DNA of 64,000 bases from NCBI GenBank assembly GCA_946902875.1, contig OX336337.1, positions 3,534,001 to 3,598,000 of the forward strand, written 5' to 3'. The stretch comes from Nematopogon swammerdamellus (Eukaryota; Arthropoda; Insecta; Lepidoptera; Adelidae). The position numbers were made by a program, and so were the translations under genes. The stretch's first letter is position 1, and each line of letters begins with the position of its first letter. A model generated the notes under the pieces. The model did no database searches. It had not been told where the DNA came from and saw only the letters and a list, made by a program, of their open reading frames with translations. Positions 27,999 to 38,739 of the stretch are shown here, one piece after another.

Positions 27999-28480
27999 CA
28001 GGGAGTTTAAGTGTTTATGTAATGTTACACCTAGATATTTGATCTCAGCACACCGCTCCAGATGAAGGCATGAGAAGTGAGTGGTATTGGTGGAACAGTG
28101 TAATTTCCGTTCACTATTTATGTTTGGTTGTCCAGCTTTAGTTATCGAGAAACTCATGTACTTTGTCTTCTTTATGTTTAAGGTGAGCGGGTTCATGTCC
28201 AACCATTTTTTTTACTTTTTTTAATCCTTCCTCAGCTAAAGCAAAAGTTTCCGTCCAAGTATCCGCACTGAATAACAGGGCAGTATCATCTGCATACGTA
28301 ACTATTTGTCCTTGTTTTATCGCCATAATGTCGCACAGTTTATTTATATAAATAAGGAAAAATGTAGACCAAAGGATGCTTCCTTGTGGAACTCCGTATT
28401 TTATGCGTTCTTTTTTACTCGTGATGTCTTTAATTTTAATTTCTTGCGTCCTTTCACTAAGATAGGATTTAAACCATGCA
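27999..28480 (-). pseudogene. Non-LTR retrotransposon reverse transcriptase remnant
   Basis: On the minus strand, GVPQGSILWSTFFLIYINKL is followed by the catalytic box VTYADDTALLFSADTW, the palm of a LINE reverse transcriptase (Jockey/CR1-like by pattern). The frame shifts by one near 28,200. After that comes LNIKKTKYMSF and later CAEIKYLGVTLHKHLN, matching the usual thumb-region order. N-terminal endonuclease and C-terminal parts are missing, and the SINE at 27,776 abuts the truncated end. Dead copy. The enzyme would perform target-primed reverse transcription. Confidence 0.85.
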
Positions 28481-28504
28481 ATAGGTACCTAAACATTCAA
28501 TTAA

Positions 28505-28753
<249 letters not shown>

Positions 28754-28859
28754 TAAAATAATGATAAAGAGTTGTTGCGTACAAGTTTAACTGAAAGAAA
28801 CTGCATTTCGAAAATATAACCCGCGTTCTGCATCCCTGAAGATTCTAAATGCATGCAAA

Positions 28860-29110
28860 TCAAGGTTAACCTAAACATAGACGCCTCGATTACGAGTTGC
28901 TATAATCTGAAATCGGAACGCAAACTAGCGGTTCTACGTAACCTTACGGACTGGGCCAAGGCCGGCGCAGCGCGCGCGCGCACAGTGACATAACGACGAC
29001 ACAGCAGCGTTATGCGCGGAGGCGACAGCGACGCAACACGCCGTTACTCGTTACCGTGCTCTCGCTAGCCGCGGAGGTAACGCCGCGTGACATCACGTCA
29101 TTCAGTAACA
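28860..29110. other. CpG-rich stretch
   Basis: About 28,940-29,100 is rich in CG dinucleotides (GGCGCAGCGCGCGCGCGCAC). No frame or promoter motif is convincing. It could be a host promoter or a repeat end. Confidence 0.3.
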
Positions 29111-29126
29111 GCACATGATCTCTTTG

Positions 29127-29494
29127 TCAGCCTCGGTAGCTCAGTGGTGCGGTCGGAGGACTATTGTTAAGCACACCTGGATGGGTACTTGGATGGGTGA
29201 CCGCTCGACCGTTGAAATGATGACCGCGGTACGAGTTTCACGTAAAACTGTAGGTCCCTTCCCTTCTAACATTACTAGGTGGTAGGGTTTATCCCCCCCC
29301 GGGTTGATACGACCGCACTGAATGAAACGTCGGTCGAAACGGTTATATAAATAGTTCGTGTTTTCCGTCCAGTTCAGTGTAGCTGACATGAAATGAAGAG
29401 AACTACTGATATGGCACCAGTTCATTCGGTTTTATGGGCTGACATCACGGATTTTGTAAGTGATGTAGTCAACCGTGTCAGTTTCCATAAAAAA
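29127..29494 (+). mobile_element. SINE-A, full length
   Basis: Head: TCAGCCTCGGTAGCTCAGTG, then the 5S-like stretch with TACTTGGATGGGTGACCGCT, and a mutated B box (GGTACGAGTTTCACG). The body and tail are complete. Confidence 0.9.
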
Positions 29495-29534
29495 GATCTT
29501 TTGTATCAATTTTACTACAAGTTTTTTACATAGT

Positions 29535-29639
29535 CGGTCGGTCGCGATCATAAGCACACCTGAGCGCTGTCAGTACTTGGATGGGTGACCGCTCGATCGT
29601 TGGAAGGCTGACCGTAGTTCGGATTCTCCGTAAAACTGG
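29535..29639 (+). mobile_element. SINE-A head alone
   Basis: CACACCTGAGCGCTGTCAGT, ACTTGGATGGGTGACCGCTC and GACCGTAGTTCGGATTCTCC. The body is absent. The LINE at 29,640 follows immediately. Confidence 0.8.
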
Positions 29640-29838
29640 TGCTGCACACCGGGAGGATTGAAGGACTATTAGAGATGCGTATGCCCAAGACGTATGTTTA
29701 TACTAAGAGACGACGACCTTTGGATTAACCGTGTCCTACAATGGCGGCCGTGGACAGAAAAACGGAGAGCGATAAGACCATCCGTCAGGTGGCACGACGA
29801 CATCAAGTACTTCGGCGGACAGCATCGGTTCCGTACCG
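29640..29838 (+). pseudogene. LINE family G C-terminal end (left part)
   Basis: The plus strand reads DDLWINRVLQWRPWTEKRRA and then RWHDDIKYFGGQHRFRT, the conserved C-terminal pattern of LINE endonuclease-reverse transcriptases. Coding continues at 30,259 after a SINE-C insertion. The frame upstream is closed by a stop. Truncated and inactive. Confidence 0.75.
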
Positions 29839-30258
29839 GCGTAAGCGTAAGCGGCGGGTGTCCGAGTGGTTTGGGCATCGACTTCTCATGCGAGAGGACC
29901 GAGGTTCGAATCCGGTTTCCATGTTGTACCAATGAGTTTTTTCTGACGAAAACATTTACGTGCATACCTACCTACACCTGCTACTTCACCGTGCGTAACC
30001 GGTGTAAAACTGTTGGTAGGTCTCTTCCCTTGTCCCTTACTAGGTGGTAGGCTCAAATTGTAGCCGACTGGATTGATACCACCGTACTGCATGTAATGGC
30101 CGCATAGCAGCCTCGGCTGTGTTCTTCTCTAGTCCAGTATAACCAGCAATCCAGGGATGTCTCCGCTATCGCGCCTACCTTCTCGGAGGTGGTATTCGCT
30201 GGTCGGAACATGTGTTTTGGCCCCTCTGACTCAGCTTCCGTACAGTTCGGTCAGCTCA
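29839..30258 (+). mobile_element. SINE-C, full length, nested in LINE G
   Basis: tRNA-like head (GGTGTCCGAGTGGTTTGGGC, CGAGGTTCGAATCCGG), linker, shared body and a diverged tail. It is flanked by the 12-bp direct repeat GGTTCCGTACCG (29,827-29,838 and 30,259-30,270), which is LINE sequence duplicated at insertion. Confidence 0.9.
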
Positions 30259-30410
30259 GGTTCCGTACCGCTGAAAGCCGGGCAGACTGGAGGAAAATTG
30301 GAGTGGCAGCATCATCCAGCATAGGACGGATACACGCTGACCGACTGCCTGATGTATGTCCAGCAAAAGAATACTATCATTTATCTTATCTTACGTTTTG
30401 TTTATAGACG
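30259..30410 (+). pseudogene. LINE family G C-terminal end (right part)
   Basis: Resumes with FRTAESRADWRKIGVAASSS, continuing the frame interrupted at 29,838, and runs into the degenerate (TGAC)n end near 30,340. Together the parts show the last 100 or so codons of a dead LINE. Confidence 0.7.
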
Positions 30411-31132
30411 TCCATAAATACCAGCCTTGCGGCTATAAAATCCAGACGTCTATCCCTGCACTCTTGCGAGTACAGTGATCATGTACATATGCCAGATCGA
30501 GGCCCCATAGCTGCACCGTTCTTCCGAAATAATCCTATGGGAAACACAGACTGAAGCCTTTCCCCAGCCGATCCGAGCCACCACCCGTCCACCCGAAGGA
30601 ACCCCCGACCGAAGTCGAGAGCCGGGGTGAAGCCATCACTGCCACTGGAGTCCAACAACAGCCTATGCCCAGGGCCACAGCGTTTTGTACTAGCCGACAG
30701 CTTTTGTTATCACCAGCTATGTATATGCGTGGAAGTTCATATGACCACCACCTAATGTGTACCGGGGATCCACCGGTCATGAAGAACTTACAGCGTCTTT
30801 GACTCGTGAGAAGTCCAACCCACATCCACATATAAGTGTGTGTTGCACCAACATACCGATCTACACTTATATTCGGCAGTGAAGCCAAAAACGTTGACTG
30901 ACGTAGGTTCCCTAGTGAACGCAGGGGTGACGCAAAGTAGACGCAAGGGCAGCGGCGGCGGGCGGCGGTCTGATTCTACTGCGAACCCGGGAATTCCCGG
31001 GTGGACCCAGGGGCCGCAATGTCCCGGCTTGCTAAGGTCTATTAATATAATCATAACACACATTTGCTTACTGTTTAGCAAACTCAAATCCATGAAGATT
31101 TGGCGCGCGCAGCGACGCGTACCTACCTACTG
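30411..31132. other. Moderately GC-rich unassigned stretch
   Basis: Short frames on both strands, none with a recognised domain. About 30,940-31,030 is GC-rich and has the perfect 18-bp palindrome ACCCGGGAATTCCCGGGT. Possibly an old LINE 5' region. Confidence 0.3.
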
Positions 31133-31392
31133 TTTTTTTTTATGGAAATTGACACTTTTGGCTACATCACCTACAACATCCGTGATGTCAGCCCATAACA
31201 CCGGGTGAACTTGGTGCCATGTCAGTGCTTCCCTTCGGTCGTGCCGGCTACACTGAACTGGACGGAAAACACAAACTATTTATATAGCCGTTTCGACCGA
31301 CCTTTCATTCAGTGCGGTGGTACCAACCCGGGCGGGTTAAACCCTACCACCTAGTAATATAAGAAGGGAGTCATATCCCTTAGTCGCCTATT
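31133..31392 (-). mobile_element. SINE-B without most of its head
   Basis: Poly-T, tail and body in reverse through GAAGGGAGTCATATCCCTTA and GTCGCC, then cut inside the head. Confidence 0.88.
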
Positions 31393-32157
31393 CTATTCTC
31401 TCTTTCTTTCCCTGCATTCGGCTGTCGCCGAAAGAGGGGCCCCCACGTCCAATATTCCGGATAGGATATGGTAGGCCCCAGGCCCCCCAGACCGCCCCTG
31501 CGCAGGGGTCACGGGACGTAACTGCCAGACACATAGTCTCCTAGACTTCACTCGCTGCAAGGTTGTTTAGGATCATTCGTTACCAACGCATTTATCAGCG
31601 CCATCTTTCGCCATAAATATTGCTCTAAGACGAAGTGCAGCCGTGTCCTGGTAACGAACAGCCGTAGCAGCGGTCTCGGAGTGGTCGTGTTAGTCAGCCT
31701 ACCGGTTCCGGTAGCTTGCAGCTTGGCATTGAGGAAATAACGGGCAAATCCTTAACATTAACCCACAAGCTATAAGCGATCTATTAAACATTTCTACTAC
31801 AGTTTTTAAAGTTATAAAAGATAAATTACAAAAAAAAAAAATCCGTTTACTCGCGCAGCTCTGAGTTTTCATATTTTATTTACTTAGCGATCCTCCGACT
31901 CATATAAGTAAGTAAACGGAAATTATTTTTTACATTTTAAGGGTCGGGGTTTTTTAAAATTTGTAATTTAACTCTTTTTAAAAAACCGCATGCAAATCGG
32001 TTCACTTTTTAAGATAATAATTTTTTTGATTACTTAATTACTTGATTACAAACATAGCTAACAACCATCCCGATTAAACCAGTTTTCTAATAAAAAAACC
32101 GCATTCAAATCTGTCCATTCGTTTGAGAGCGACGATGCCTGTGGCATCGTAGCTCAC
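31393..32157. other. Unassigned stretch ending in a CA-type repeat
   Basis: About 31,430-31,500 is CCCC-rich. About 31,980-32,150 has CGCATGCAAATCGGTTCACT, GAGAGCGACGATGCC and the small palindrome CGATGCCTGTGGCATCG. The repeat resumes after the SINE at about 32,510, so the SINE-B landed inside it. Confidence 0.4.
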
Positions 32158-32505
32158 GTACCGTGTGTACCGTGTGGGGCCGGTACTTTAAAAGAATAGC
32201 CCCACTGCATCTCTCCCCGTGTATGTCGTAAAAGGCGACTAAGGGATATGACTCCCTTCTTATATTACTAGGTGGTAGGGTTTAACCCGCCCGGGTTGGT
32301 ACCACCGCACTGAATGAAAGGTCGGTCGAAACGGCTATGTAAATAGTTTGTGTTTTCCGTCCAGTTCAGTGTAGCCGGCACGACCGAGGGGAGGCACTGA
32401 CGTGGCACCAAGTTCACCCGGTGTTATGGGCTGACATCATGGATGTTGTAGGTGATGTAAGCCAACCGTGTCAGTTTACATAAAAAAAAAAAAAAAAAAA
32501 AAAAA
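32158..32505 (+). mobile_element. SINE-B, full length
   Basis: The 5' end is partly duplicated (GTACCGTGTGTACCGTGTGG). Complete head, body and tail with an A run of more than 20. Confidence 0.92.
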
Positions 32506-32684
32506 CGGACCCACCATCAGACACACCCATACACCCATACACACATACGCACACACGTTAAACACCCTTATTTTTTCGTCGGGGGTTAAAAATGGTGTAA
32601 AATATTAACGTGTGTTTAGGATATTTATTTAGTAACGATTTATAAGGATAAGGTAAGTATTTATTTAGTAATTTTTTAAGGAAT

Positions 32685-32900
32685 TCCCTTAGGACAAAAT
32701 TCCCTGCTAAAGTGCGACAGGATAGCCACCTCTCACTTTGGCACGATCCTCCCACCGAGTCTTGCAGCAGGTGGGTCTTCGTGCCTTACTTGCTGCTTGG
32801 TAGGTTATCTTGTCTTAATACTTTGCTAAAGTGGTGGTCGGTATTGTAATTTACAAGACCGACGACCTGTACCCGAACTGTTGGAATATAGCGTGTGGTA
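32685..32900 (+). mobile_element. Family F copy
   Basis: GCTAAAGTGCGACAGGATAG, GCAGCAGGTGGGTCTTCGTG, GCCTTACTTGCTGCTTGG and GTGGTGGTCGGTATTG, then an internal deletion before AGCGTGTGGTATGTATG, which looks like the F 3' end. Confidence 0.75.
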
Positions 32901-33507
32901 TGTATGTATGTAATTTTTGTTATTTTGTTTTTTTTTTTTTATAAGTTAAGAAATTTTCTTTCTTCAATATAAATCATATTGTCTGTCTGTATGTCTAGCT
33001 AATTTACTTATATTTTAAATATATATTTTTTAAATTTAGCTTACAGGTTCATTGGTTACGTTATCCTATCTAATCGAAATAATAAAACCGGAAAACAAAG
33101 AGGTACTTAACCTTGTAACGTAGTTTGCAAAATTTTTTGAACATGTGGCATTTTATTTTCTTAGAAGTACAAACGCTCAAGTACCAACTTTATTGCAAGG
33201 CAATGTCAGCTCGGACGTCCGAAAGCGTCCGTGTGTGTCATTGGCTCTTTCCGAATTTCTAAAATCCCTCTCCCCCCGCAAACCCAGCCGCCCGGCTGTG
33301 ATATTTCACGCCACCCCATCCTCTCCCGATAAGTCAGTCTCCCCCGCACTCCTGTCTTATTTTTGCGATTAGTATAATTTTATAACCAATAATGTATAAA
33401 GCGACCGATATCGGCCGCTCCGTAGGAGAAGGGTACTCAGCTTAGATATCTAAATCAATTTGGGTTTTATAACAGTATCATTTTATTTTCATCTACAAAT
33501 AAACAAA
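32901..33507. other. No assignable feature
   Basis: AT-rich, except a C-rich patch at about 33,265-33,350. One 75-codon frame (33,145-33,372) has no recognised domain. Confidence 0.35.
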
Positions 33508-33625
33508 TATCTTCAAGAGGGGCGTGAATGGGCACCTGTCAGGCCGGCATGGCATTCTCAACCCCCGCATAATACCGAATGTCCATGGGCGTCGTTAGAC
33601 AACTTATGGGTGACTCGGCATAAAA
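33508..33625 (+). mobile_element. LINE family J tail
   Basis: CTTCAAGAGGGGCGTGAATG, GGCACCTGTCAGGCCGGCAT, CGAATGTCCATGGGCGTCGT and an A-rich end. Only the 3' non-coding end. Confidence 0.75.
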
Positions 33626-33637
33626 AAAACTGCATAT

Positions 33638-33893
33638 GTCAGTCAGTCAGCGTGTATGCGTCTATTGCTGGACATATGTCTCCCCAATTTTCCTTCACCC
33701 CTCCCGGCCTTCAGCGGTACGGAACCACTTATTTCCGCAGACATACTTGATGTCGTCGTCCCACCTGGCGGTTGGTCTTCCCACACTCTTTTTTCCTGTC
33801 CACGGCCGCCAGTGTGGGACACAGTTACTCCAACGGTCGTCATCTCTTCGGCGAATGTGCCTAGCCCACTGCCACTCGAACTTAGCCATCAGA
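33638..33893 (-). pseudogene. LINE family G, C-terminal coding end
   Basis: The clearest G copy: the minus strand has an open frame with AKFEWQWARHIRRRDDDRWS, then HWRPWTGKKSVGRPTARWDD and KYVCGNKWFRTAEGREG. This is the conserved C-terminus found after the reverse transcriptase domain of many arthropod LINEs. The 3' end runs into (TGAC)n at 33,638. No upstream coding sequence is present, so the copy is 5' truncated. Confidence 0.8.
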
Positions 33894-34917
33894 CGTATCT
33901 ACGTATGCGAGATAACAAATAAAACATTCACGCTGACTTCATTGTTTTATTACGGCGGCGTTTACAGCACTAAGGTACCGATATAAACAGAATCTATTGC
34001 GCGTTATTAACCTCAGTATTTTACTGTATCACTCCACTCCGTAACCAATCGGCATCGTGCGACTGGGTACAATACGACGCGAAGGTACTGCGGGCAAAAA
34101 AACCTCGCGAGCAAAACCGCGGTCTGCGGCCGTCAACCTCTAGAGGCTTCGTGAGGAGCGATTTGGACGCGGAATAAAGAAAAATACATCAATATGGAAA
34201 GGGCGTACGATTCGAAATTCGAGTCCTGTTATTTTTATTTTTATTTAATTTTATTTTAAAAATTAAATATTAATAATTTATAATCACCATTATTATTATA
34301 CATATAATAAAATCGTAAATGCAAAAACGTCTCGTTAAATGTGAATACATTCGGAAGAAAATCAAAGTTTTTAAAATTGTGTCTGTACGCGCATCACGCA
34401 AAAACCACTCAACGGAATTTGACAAAACTTTGTTTAGTGACAGTGTATATCCCGGAATAACATAATAAATAAAAAAAATATATAAATTAAAATGTTTATA
34501 ACTATTATTGCGCATTAAAAATCACGTAATCCAAAGTCTTGACCATTTGACAGTTGTTTTTGGCGTCAGCTGGCCGGTGACGAATTATTTGTTTAATGGA
34601 ATGCAAAAAAATTTAAAATATCAAGTTGACAACGGAGAACTGTCATGTCGACGTCATCTGGCTGTTGTCTGAATTATTTGATTAATGGAACATAAAAACA
34701 AATTAATAGAACATTGGAACGTTATGTCGATGTCATTGGTGCAATTAATAATTAAGTAACTATGGGCGAGTTGACGAACTCGCCCTTACATCGTTCCTTC
34801 CTTCGTGGACCTATCCATCCACGTGGTAGTGAAGCAAAAGTGAAATAAGTTTGAAAATGTATTTAACACTTCTAGCGTTGTGCTGCTGCGCATGATTCGT
34901 TGTTCTGTGAAGTTGCC
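33894..34917. other. AT-rich unassigned stretch
   Basis: At 34,545-34,740 two diverged direct repeats share GACAGTTGTTTTTGGCGTCA/CTGTCATGTCGACGTCATC and GAATTATTTG...TTAATGGAA. Nothing else recognised. Confidence 0.35.
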
Positions 34918-34975
34918 TCTCCCCCCTCCCCCCCCCCCCTCCCCCACCCCCTACCCCCTCCCCCCTTCACCCATA
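34918..34975. repeat. C-rich polypyrimidine tract
   Basis: An almost pure C/T run of about 55 bases with several runs of five or more C. Such DNA can form i-motif or G-quadruplex structures on opposite strands. Confidence 0.9.
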
Positions 34976-35261
34976 CATCTTGCTAACACCACAATGGCGT
35001 GAATTCTATTCGCGATCGACGGAGAAGTCAATTTATAGCGAAGTTACAAGAAATAGCTGGCATGCTATGCTTAGCTTCAAAATCTGCTGTCAAAATGCCT
35101 CAAATAATGCTCAGTTTCCTAGAATACAGCTGAAATCGAGATTGTAATGTGTCTATTAAAGACAAAAACTACGTTTATAACAATGCTACCAAGAAATATA
35201 AAAAAATATATATATAATATTGCATGGGTATTTTTTACTACCTAGACCTGTTACATTATTG

Positions 35262-35415
35262 AAGTGAATGTAAATAGTTCGTGTTTTCCGTCCAGTTCAG
35301 TATAGCCGACACGACCGAAGGGAAGTAATTTCACGGCACCTAGTTCATCAAGTTGTTATGGGCTGACATCACGAATGTTGTAGGTGATGTAGCCAACCGT
35401 GTCAGTTTCCATTAA
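35262..35415 (+). mobile_element. SINE 3' half
   Basis: From TGAATGTAAATAGTTCGTGT through CAGTATAGCCGACACGACCG to GTGTCAGTTTCCATTAAAAA. Confidence 0.82.
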
Positions 35416-35960
35416 AAAACGAAATATGCTCTGGCCCCTCTGAATCGGCCACCCATACATGACCGTATGACATTAAATAATTTTATTTAATTGTTTATTT
35501 AACTTAACAATAATTTAAACGTAACATATACAGTGAGAATGTAAATTAACTAGTTAAGTTACCTGTCACTTAAAAGAGGCAGCATCTCTGACTATATTCG
35601 GCCTAACGATGCTCCTTTTAAGCCCGACAAAGGTTTCGACATGGCAAAATGAATGAGTAAATATCACAAGCGAAACTCAACGTAACGAACAAAACGCGGA
35701 ATGATGAGACATAAATCAGGTTGTATACATGTGCGGGCGGTTGAATACAGAGCCTCAGCAAGTGTGGAGCAAGGCTGCGAACGTAGTCAAAAGATCTTGA
35801 GGGATTTACAGAGTAGTCGGCTTATGTTTGACCTTTAGGCCAGACTTTTTACAGAGATTTAAGCTTTACCAGATAATTAATTAAGAGGCAGAACACACGA
35901 CCTAATACAACCATTTCCCTCGAGGACCGAATAGGGCTATAAATATAATCCATCCGCGAT
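35416..35960. other. No assignable feature
   Basis: Begins with a scrap of SINE-C tail (GCTCTGGCCCCTCTGAATCG, GCCACCCATACATGACCG), then unassigned AT-rich DNA. Confidence 0.4.
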
Positions 35961-35961
35961 G

Positions 35962-36140
35962 TCGTACCTGCTACACTGAACTGGATGGAAAATTCGGCCG
36001 ACCTTTCATTCAGTGAGGTAGTACCAACCCGGGCGGATTAAAACCTACCACGGTCAATCTCCAACGGTGGAACGGTCGCCCATTCAAGATCACGAACTGA
36101 GGCTGTCGACCGATCGCACCACTTAGCTACCGAGGCTGAC
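35962..36140 (-). mobile_element. SINE-A copy with partial body
   Basis: Reverse body pieces (GCTACACTGAACTGGATGGA, GTGAGGTAGTACCAACCCGG) are followed by the head side (CCAACGGTGGAACGGTCGCC, TTAGCTACCGAGGCTGAC). The 5S-like part is shortened. Confidence 0.75.
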
Positions 36141-36164
36141 AACGTACACAGTTCTACCGTGCAT

Positions 36165-36280
36165 AATTCGGAACCAGTGTTAAACTGTAGGTAGGTCCCT
36201 TCGTGGTAGGCTCAAATTGTAGCCGACTGCGTTGGGATCGCAGTACTGGTCGTAAGATGGCAACATAGCAGCTTCCCAAG
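36165..36280 (+). mobile_element. SINE-C middle fragment
   Basis: GGAACCAGTGTTAAACTGTA, GGTAGGCTCAAATTGTAGCC and ATGGCAACATAGCAGC, i.e. the linker and start of body. Confidence 0.7.
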
Positions 36281-36502
36281 TAACCAGACGTGCTGAATAA
36301 AGATTGAGTAAGAGCAATCATCAAGAGCATAAGCTGAATACTAAGCTGAATAACGTCTGAGTACCGTCTATTCAGCTGCTATTCAATCAAAAAGGGCCCC
36401 AATTTTTAATGCTTAACGCTGAATAACATCTGAGCAACATCTCTGAGTAGGAGCTTAATAACGTTTCAATTAGCTTAATAACTTTTGAATAACAGTTCAC
36501 AT

Positions 36503-36767
36503 TGTACCGTGTGGGGCCGGTACTTAAAAAGAATAGCCCCACTGCATATCTCCCCGTGCATGTCGTAAAAGGCGACTAAGGGATAAGGACAAGATGTCGC
36601 GCTAAAGGGCGAAAGGCTAGCCACCTCTCACCTTGGCGCGGTCCTTCCACCTTGTCATGCAGCAGGTGGGTCTTCGTGCCTCACTTGCTGCTTGATAGTT
36701 ATCTTGACCGTATACTGTGCTAAACGTGGTGGTCGGTGTTGTGCTTTAATTTACCAGAGTACTTATG
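36503..36767 (+). mobile_element. Family F, 5' part
   Basis: Most complete F start: GTACCGTGTGGGGCCGGTAC head, GGCGACTAAGGGATAAGGAC, GCAGCAGGTGGGTCTTCGTG and GTGGTGGTCGGTGTTGTGCT to CCAGAGTACTT. It proves that F and SINE-B share the same 5' module. A LINE piece interrupts it at 36,768 and F resumes at 37,176-37,225. Confidence 0.85.
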
Positions 36768-37175
36768 GGAGTGAAAGTTGGGTATGGCAGGCGAAGCATG
36801 AGAGCAGGATAAATGATGTCGAAATGCGCGGGTTGAGAGGAGTATGTGTGGAATAGGAGTATGTGTGTCTGTAGAATGGATGATAGGAGGGAGACTAATG
36901 AAAGAAATCTATGGAGCGAATGTTAGTGGAAGAGTCGGGATGGGTCGCCCTAGACGCACGTACCTGGACCAGATCGGGCATGTGCTCGAAAAGGGTCAGG
37001 TGCGTAGTACCCGTAACCGACGAGCATGTAGGAAGAACATTATGAGAGTGGAAGAGGCGGAAAAAGTGTGTCAGGATCGTGCCGCGTGGGGGTTGGGTTG
37101 GGTCCGTTGTCTTTGCCTGCCCCACTGGGAGGCAGGCAAGCGTGACGTTATGTATGTGTATGTATGTATGAACTT
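36768..37175 (+). pseudogene. LINE C-terminal coding end inserted in family F
   Basis: The plus strand encodes the conserved C-terminus of another LINE type, in pieces: SRINDVEMRGLRGVCG, then after a frame change MIGGRLMKEIYGANVSGRVG, MGRPRRTYLDQIGHVLEKGQ and VRSTRNRRACRKNIMRVEEA. This order is typical of the region following the reverse transcriptase domain in widespread lepidopteran LINEs. It ends in a (TATG)n tail. CTT is repeated at both junctions with F (GTACTT and GAACTT). 5' truncated and frame-shifted, so inactive. Confidence 0.8.
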
Positions 37176-37225
37176 ATAGCACAGCACCGATTACTCTGCT
37201 TACCCTGATTGTCGGGATACAAAAG
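37176..37225 (+). mobile_element. Family F, 3' part
   Basis: AGCACAGCACCGATTACTCT and TACCCTGATTGTCGGGATAC continue F after the LINE insertion. Confidence 0.8.
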
Positions 37226-37404
37226 CGTGAGTTATCTTATCTATCTACATTGTTTTTATTAAGCTTTTACAACTCAGTTATTCAGCCAGGTAGAATTGGT
37301 TAATATATTCAGAATGTATTAAGCATTTAATTTATTGTTTACATATTTGCAAACAATATTCATACAAATTGTGAAAAGAAGATACTTGCTTACGTGTTAC
37401 CTGG

Positions 37405-37535
37405 GCTTAGCATAGTTCCGTATAGCCAGCAATTCAAAGGGAAGTCCATCGGTATGACATCTTCCCGAAGGTGATATTGGTTGGGCGGAGCATGTGCTCT
37501 AGCCCCTCTGACTCGGCCACCCATACCGGATAAAC
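37405..37535 (+). mobile_element. SINE-C 3' fragment
   Basis: GTATAGCCAGCAATTCAAAG, TCCCGAAGGTGATATTGGTT, GGGCGGAGCATGTGCTCTAG and CCTCTGACTCGGCCACCCAT, then an A-rich end. Confidence 0.8.
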
Positions 37536-37559
37536 AAAAAATAATAATTCGTGGCAGGT

Positions 37560-37705
37560 TCATATTCTACAAAATTATTCAAATTCATGATCGGTATTTT
37601 TCAATATTGTTCAAATTCATGACCATGTTCAATGTTCTTTAAATATTATTCAAAATCATGACAGGTTCAATATTCCTTGATATTATTCAAATTCATTACA
37701 GATTA
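37560..37705. repeat. Degenerate tandem repeat
   Basis: About three to four units of roughly 45 bp built on ATATTATTCAAATTCATGAC and GTTCAATGTTC. Strongly diverged. Confidence 0.6.
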
Positions 37706-38229
37706 ATATATTTTCCTAGTCACGCTTTTTGCAAACTTCAACGTAATCTAGAGACACGTTTATTCCGGCTGACCAAATTCTACAGTATATGTACATTACA
37801 TAATATATAATACATAAAACAACATTGTAATCCATTATTTTCGTCATAAATTTATTCTTTAATTATCGTCACCCACAAGACTTCAATAGAATAAATTATT
37901 AATCGCCGTCAAGTTTAAAAATAAAGTAAAGAAAAATTAAACAAAACAACATTTTCTACCTCCCGCTCCAACCAGCTTTACACTAATTTTCATAACTTCT
38001 AAACCACTCATCGAAATACTAAGTGATTCTCGGACGTGACTGATCGTACAGCTTGTAGGAACCGAAAAGAACACTAAAACCCATTAAACACTAAAGTCTG
38101 GCAAGATAATCTTGAGCTTGCAGCGAAACAGAAAACAGTATTTCCATCTCTATATTATGAAATGGTTAGACTGAGTCAGACATACACGGGATTTTACGAG
38201 ACGACATGGGGTACCGTGCCACCTACTTA
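37706..38229. other. AT-rich unassigned stretch
   Basis: No frame or repeat landmark seen. Confidence 0.4.
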
Positions 38230-38356
38230 TAAGTGCTAACGATGCCCATGGATTTGCAGGGGTTGCGAACGCCGAGTCTACAAGTGCCTAATGCCTATTT
38301 ACGCTCCTCTTGAAGAGCACGCGACTGTACTTGGGGGGGGGGGGGGGGGGGGGGGG
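38230..38356 (-). mobile_element. LINE family J tail with G-run expansion
   Basis: Reversed J landmarks (ATGCCCATGGATTTGCAGGG, CGCTCCTCTTGAAGAGCACG, GCGACTGTACTTG) lead into 24 consecutive G (38,333-38,356). In other J copies this position is a short C run (TTTCCCCCCAAGTACAGTCT on the coding strand), so the homopolymer expanded in place. Confidence 0.8.
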
Positions 38357-38503
38357 ACATGGACAGGTACAGCATTCTAGAGCTCACCGGCTCTGTAGAT
38401 GAAAGACGTACGAATATCCAATTAGTTCGAATCCGCGCGGCGTGTATATGTACCATCAGTCAATCTTGTATGAATGCAACCCCAGACCAATGCGCCCGAC
38501 CTG

Positions 38504-38631
38504 CAGGTCTATTCTTGTAAATTCTGACAGCGGAATCAGCGCTGTTATGGCGCTGAGAGCCACTTACCAAAGCGGCTCTCAGCGCCACGTCAGCGCTGAT
38601 TCCGCTGTCAGAATTTACAAGAATAGACCTG
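38504..38631. repeat. Hairpin with 58-bp arms
   Basis: Arms 38,504-38,561 and 38,574-38,631 differ at only two or three positions, around a 12-base loop. The arms start CAGGTCTATTCTTGTAAATT. No target duplication is evident. Confidence 0.9.
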
Positions 38632-38739
38632 CTGACCAGTGCACGTGGTGCGAAGTTGGAAAGGGGACGGTGGGATCGCGTCAAACAACTCCTTCGAGCA
38701 CTCCCATGGATTAAACGGTAGAACACACGTTTTTTTATT

